Assembly: GCA_030159075.1 (NCBI GenBank)
Contig: BROG01000107.1
Span: 1-64,000, forward strand
Direction: 5' to 3'
From: Atrina japonica
Taxonomy: Eukaryota > Mollusca > Bivalvia > Pterioida > Pinnidae
Length of the DNA stretch: 64,000 bases
Part shown: in pieces, positions 35,626 through 64,000 of the stretch
Numbering within the stretch: position 1 is the first letter of the stretch
How the letters are laid out: every line of letters begins with the position of its first letter
The notes under the pieces: model-generated
Told to the model about the DNA's origin: nothing
Database searches by the model: none
What the model saw: the letters and a program-made list of their open reading frames with translations, nothing else
Translations under genes and position numbers: made by a program

Positions 35626-37435
35626 AATTTGACCGACAAGGACGGTAGATCGAATAATACTCATATCCTATTTAATAGATTGGCTAAACTGTTGACTTTT
35701 TCAAACGCCGACGTTTATTGTAACAGAGGCTGTAACGACTCTTATGGATCATCAGTATCTACATATATCAACAGAACTCTTTATTGTCTGTTGTAATTGT
35801 AATATGTGTAATCTCACCTAATGTTATATGCACAAGCTTTCAAAAGCATTATCGTGTTTTTGAATAGTTGAAAATGTACATATGTATAAATGTATGTATA
35901 GTGAATCGATTCAAAACCCCACAAATTGACGAAAAATGTTTAAAACCTATATATTTTTAATATAAAATTGGCAAATTAATAAACATAAATTACAAAATTG
36001 TTCGCGCCTCGACAAAAACAATTATTCACTCTTCCTTCCTTCTAACTTAAAATCCTGGATTTTTCTGTATGTTTTAACAATCTTTTATATTTTAATTTCT
36101 CTCTGAAGTGTTTGCTGTACATTTCGATAAAGACATGTTCGTTTGCGTTTTCTCACATGTATAAATAAAATTATGATAATTTATTTGTAAACAAGCATCG
36201 GATCGAAATGAATTAACAATTTTCCCTTGTGTTATTATCAGTTAAAGATTGTAAAATTAAATCATCGTTGATGGTCAATACAATACATATAATGAATACA
36301 CCATGCCCATGCTAACGTTGTCTTGTCACTCAAAAAAAAAAAACAAAACAAAGAAAAACAAGAAAACGAAACAACTTTGAAAATTCCTGGATTCTCCCCT
36401 GACAAACGTCTATGATCTTGTACATTTTTATTTGCTCGAGTTTATGCTTTTTATCAAGTTGCAATTTCATTCGTGTGTACATGATTCATCGAGTAATACA
36501 TATTTACACTCTTGTTTAGAAAGCGTGTAGCGCATAAACAAAGTGTATTACCTTACGTTCGTGCTTTTTTTCCACTATGACAACTTCACTTTCTATGGAA
36601 TGTCTCGGGGATCCAACAAACTTTGTACATTGTTAGTAAGAGTACATTTAAAACCAAGCTACGTATTGAACAAGAACGAATAATAAAAACGAAATGAAAC
36701 TGAATCGAACAAAACAAAACAAATTATCAAAATGAAACCAAAAAAGTAATACAATTAAAAGAAACGGTAAAAATAGTTCCATTGTAGCTTTATCATACTT
36801 CAGTATGCGACTTTAAACAGATATTTTTAAAGAAAGTTTGAACTATATTTACATAAACGTCTACTGACTGTATAAATGACTATTGCGCCAAACAAAATCG
36901 TGATTTATATGCCGACACTCTATAATGTTCACATGTTACGCAATGCTAAGTTCTTCAGTCTTTTTGTTGTAACATAAATTGGAAGCTTGATGTTTTAGAA
37001 ACACCACAAGTCTGCACGCCATGATCTTACAATTAATGAAAATGTGGCATGTTTCTATCATTAAACAAATTTATTATATAAATAAAAATAAATAGTTTCT
37101 GAGTGGATAAGCTGGTATTTAACCCTTCAAAATATATCTACATATTCTATAGAAGACCAGTGAATATCATTTCTAAAAATTGAATATGGATTATTCTTAC
37201 TTACATTGTAAGTTTAGTAAATACATGTATCTAAATATTTATATGGACTTTCGAGCGACACCATATACATCCACTCAAAAGTCCATAATTGTAAAATATT
37301 GAAGGATGTATCTTCAAAAGAATAATTAGTTATGTCATTTATGATTCCCAATTAGTGTTCCTATTAGGAAGTTGTGTGGACAGTATAATATATGTCCATT
37401 ATAGGAAATTATCTGAGACATGTTAACTAATTAAA
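35626..37435. other. Intergenic, no gene seen
   Basis: AT-rich, A-rich near 36330-36380 with CTTTGAAAATTCCTGGATTC, the same short repeat as at 6050. No coding signal. Confidence 0.55.
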
Positions 37436-37795
37436 GGGGCATTAGCTGTGTTTACAAAAAAAATATTATTTCATTTTTTTTCTTCTTTTACTACTTATAC
37501 ATGATGTACAATAACAAATAAAACCTATAAACAGACATGACATGAGAAATTTAATATTCCTATATACTTTGGTGAAAATAAAGTCATAGCCAGTTTGGTA
37601 TTCATAAACTAATAGTAGGGTTGAGTAAATCAGTTGCAATTGAAAAAGTACCAAACCTATTTGTGCGCAATTTTCATAAAATGTATACGGGTTTAAGAAT
37701 TTTTATGTCGATGTATATCGCTTTTTGTTATTTTATATCAATCTAAGTTGTTAAAAGGAAAAACAGTTTTTTGAAAAAAAAACAGCGAATGCCCC
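37436..37795. mobile_element. ~360-bp MITE
   Basis: Left end GGGGCATTAGCTGTGTTT (37436-37453) and right end AAACAGCGAATGCCCC (37780-37795) are inverted repeats with one mismatch in the outer 14 bases. A partial relative lies at ~7676-7775 (AAACACAGTCAATGCCTC). Confidence 0.6.
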
Positions 37796-37854
37796 TCATA
37801 CCCCTTTTAGAGCAACGGCGAATCTTTTATCTTACATTATATCCAAAAGTTCAT

Positions 37855-38040
37855 TTGGCAACACATTTAGATTTATAATTTGGCCTTGCATGGTATTACT
37901 CATTCTTTCGGGAAATATATTTATATTGAATTCTACTTCAACTAATGAAGACTTATTGACAGAAACGACCGCCTTAAGCATTTGTTTTGGTCTGTTCCAT
38001 AACATTATAACTTTGGGATTGTTGATAATGTGGAAACTTA
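37855..38040 (+). repeat. Repeat family R2, fragment
   Basis: TTTAGATTTATAATTTGGCC, TTCAACTAATGAAGACTTAT, TGACAGAAACGACCG and CATTATAACTTTGGGATTGT follow the same order as the 35-kb copy. Confidence 0.55.
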
Positions 38041-38187
38041 GTACTGTAAGTATGAAGGATTATTGCTCCTAAAATAAAGCCTTTTTTAAATATGAATTTT
38101 CAATATCGAAAGGAAAATAATTACAAATATTCATTACTGCTTTGGATATACAGTACAGATACAACCACGCCCACAACACCTAATAGT

Positions 38188-38565
38188 CATTTTGTGATGA
38201 CCGCAAAGTCTTACCTAGGTATGATGTTGTACTAGTATTTTGTGATGACCGCAAAGTCTGACCTTGGTATGATGTTGTATTATTTTTTTGTGATGACCAC
38301 AAAGTCTTACCTTGGTATGATGTTGTATTATTATTTTGTGATGACCACAAAGTCTTACCTTGGTATGATGTTGTATTAGTATTTTGTGATGACTGCAAAG
38401 TCTTAGATAGGTATGTTATTGTATTAGTATTCTGTGATGACCGCCAAGTATTAGCTTGGTATGATATTGTATTAGTATTTTGTGATGACCACAAAGTATT
38501 AGCTTGGTATGATGTCGTACTAGTATTTCGTGATGACTGCAAAGTCTTAGCTTGGTATTTTATGG
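38188..38565. repeat. 48-bp minisatellite
   Basis: About eight units of a 48-base repeat (TTTGTGATGACCGCAAAGTC, TTACCTAGGTATGATGTTGT, ACTAGTAT). Because 48 is a multiple of three, the minus strand stays open for 120 codons with a 16-residue repeat (SSQNTNTTSYQGKTLW). No other sign of a gene. Confidence 0.75.
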
Positions 38566-39894
38566 TATTAGCATTTTATTATGACTTAATAATAGTGTTG
38601 TAGTATCACCTGTTTGAATATTATACACATAATACCAAAGTTATAATGCTCTATATGCTATATTATTGAGAATTTTTGCATTACAATTATGCAATGTCAT
38701 TGTCGTATAAAATTTCTTTCAACAAGAGAATTTTGTTTTGGAACACAGTGCCACATTCTTTTTGTTGGTAGAACGATCCTTCAAGAAGAGACCACAAGGA
38801 GAGGCCGCAAGAAGAGGGTCAGCAATAGATATACATACTACAACAACTAGCAAAATACCGTCATCACTATCAATACAAAAAACATGTACCCGAAATGTAT
38901 GCACACAAAACCAAACAAATTTGTCTATATAAATTCCCTCTGCTTTCAATCTATACATTGAGACTTTCATATGAAACTTTGTTTGCATTAACCATATATT
39001 TGGCTAATTGATGGGAAATATGTACTGGTCAAATAATAATTTATCCACTTCGGTATAAAATTCTATGTCGTAGGTGTTGGATTAATTTATCTATGTAACG
39101 TACCCATTCCTTACTTTTTATCTTTGTCCTTGTATATCCAACTTAAAACTTTTTTGCCATTTCTCCCTCTTTCAGAATCTGCCAAATTTGTATCTTTACC
39201 GCGCTTAGCATTTTATTTAACTGATTTTTTACTTTCATACTGAATCAGTTTAGTCATGTGTGAGCAGTAAATGGGAACTAAACGAAATTAACCTTTCCAT
39301 TCAATCACATATTCTCTTTATTGTTTCAATTGTTGTGTATGTAACATTTACGTAGAACAAAATTGAAAATTTTTGTCTTATTTATGATTCCGTGATTGAG
39401 TAGCGATTCAGTCTGTTGTTATATCTGGTTGTATGTTTATCAATTTGTCTTCATGTAAGTTCGATTACGGCTGACTAACATTTGGCAATATAATTATTCC
39501 GGAGTTATGGGATTTCCAATACTATCTTGGGGCATAATGTTTTAAAATGAATATGTTGGACGAAAGCTACATTACATTATAATTTTATGCTATTCTTTGT
39601 AAAATCGTCGTCATAAAAGTTTGTTCAATAGCTTAACTGTCATCATTAACATGCTGCATCTGTTTGTTATCTATTTACTTGCCAGTACATGTAGAGGTTA
39701 TGTTGTTTGTATCAAATATCAAAAGGCAAATCTGAGCATTGAAATCAGACTGCAAATGACATCTCTTTTTACATGCACACATTAATTACAAAAGTACATC
39801 CACCTGTTTATGGCAACCCGTCGTTTGTCTGGTTGGTTGCGCAAAGATATTGTTTTATATACGTGAGTGTTAGCAAACAAATTTTCTAATCTTT
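38566..39894. other. Intergenic upstream of gene B, no gene seen
   Basis: A 64-codon frame at 38738-38932 is basic and low in motifs; not supported as a gene. Similarity to the region upstream of gene A starts only near 39895. Confidence 0.5.
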
Positions 39895-40209
39895 ATATAA
39901 TTTATTGTTATTTCGTAATGACACCACTTAATGTTCCTATACTATTTACATAAACGCTATCTTATTTTAATGTGTTGATGTTAACATACCTTTCATGTCA
40001 ACTGTGTTTTGTTGTTGGGAACAATAAAAGATACTTTATTTCTATGATTGCATTTAATTTTTATACTTTAAAGGTATCATTAATCGCTATTCTTCAAATT
40101 ATTTTTTGCGAAAGAAAGATTTCTCATTTGTCGACAAAGATAAGAATACCTATATAAATGTTCTGCTGGCCAGGATAACTTTAGTCTCAGATCTGTGACG
40201 TTTGGGACA
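39895..40209 (+). promoter_or_regulatory. Gene B promoter and 5' UTR
   Basis: Homologous to the gene A upstream region. It has an intact TATATAAA (40151-40158) and the same TCAGATC initiator-like motif (40187-40193). The region further upstream (before about 39890) loses clear similarity, so this block probably marks the conserved core of the duplicated promoter. Confidence 0.52.
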
Positions 40210-63848
<23,639 letters not shown>

Positions 63849-63891
63849 GTATGGGAAATTTGATTGTGTGCATGATGAAATGATGCTTTGC

Positions 63892-63984
63892 TTAATCCTT
63901 TCACGCCTGAGTTTCTGAGTGGTATATTCTTTTCTATTGCTTAAAAGACCAGTCTTTTGCGGTTTGTAATGATGAAAGGGTTAA
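63892..63984 (+). mobile_element. ~90-bp piggyBac-like MITE after gene B exon 20
   Basis: TTAATCCTTTCACGCCTGAG at the left and GATGAAAGGGTTAA at the right, with the shared interior TCTTTTCTATTG. Same orientation as the 55.5-kb copy. Confidence 0.65.
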
Positions 63985-64000
63985 GTGAATATTTCTCACA

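Noticed and set aside
38180..38542. 120-codon minus-strand frame with a 16-residue repeat as a coding gene
   Set aside because: The 48-bp minisatellite is a multiple of three, so an open frame is expected; no signal peptide, flanking exons or promoter seen.

Overview
This is an intron-rich, AT-rich animal genomic window, most likely from a bivalve mollusc. The evidence is GT-AG introns, long (TA)n/(TC)n/(CA)n tracts, many minisatellites, MITE-like elements, and tRNA-derived SINEs whose body resembles a repeat I associate with bivalve genomes. The species cannot be fixed from the sequence.

The real protein-coding content is two tandem paralogous genes on the + strand, about 30.7 kb apart start to start. 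Gene A (9502-25858) is complete: 24 coding exons and about 1098 codons. Gene B (40210-63848) shows its first 20 coding exons and continues past the right edge. They share intron positions and phases and nearly all exon lengths. Both encode a secreted protein of the CEMIP/TMEM2 (CEMIP2, cell surface hyaluronidase) family: signal peptide, G8 domain, an ILEI/FAM3-like GG domain, and a long right-handed beta-helix core.

Layout. 1-9140: no gene; a large foldback repeat (411-1610), a 17-bp minisatellite field (1968-5150) with three MITEs nested in it, SINEs, and a fragment of a reverse-transcriptase element. 9215-25858: promoter and gene A. 25860-39890: intergenic, with a 32-bp satellite, a cluster of GTGATATCAC palindromes, a broken reverse-transcriptase element (30661-31990), a second dispersed repeat family, a 363-bp MITE and a 48-bp minisatellite. 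39895-63848: promoter and gene B, whose introns hold most of the remaining repeats and further reverse-transcriptase fragments.

The most interesting signals concern divergence of the two paralogs. Gene A has lost the ancestral splice donor of exon 3 and probably uses one 24 bases downstream. Gene B has amplified its intron 10/exon 11 acceptor boundary into a tandem array of decoy acceptors. It also carries a duplicated stub of the exon 20 acceptor. A 61-bp satellite in gene B intron 5 contains repeated consensus splice-donor sequences on the antisense strand. No CRISPR array, rRNA, functional tRNA or novel multi-gene system was seen.
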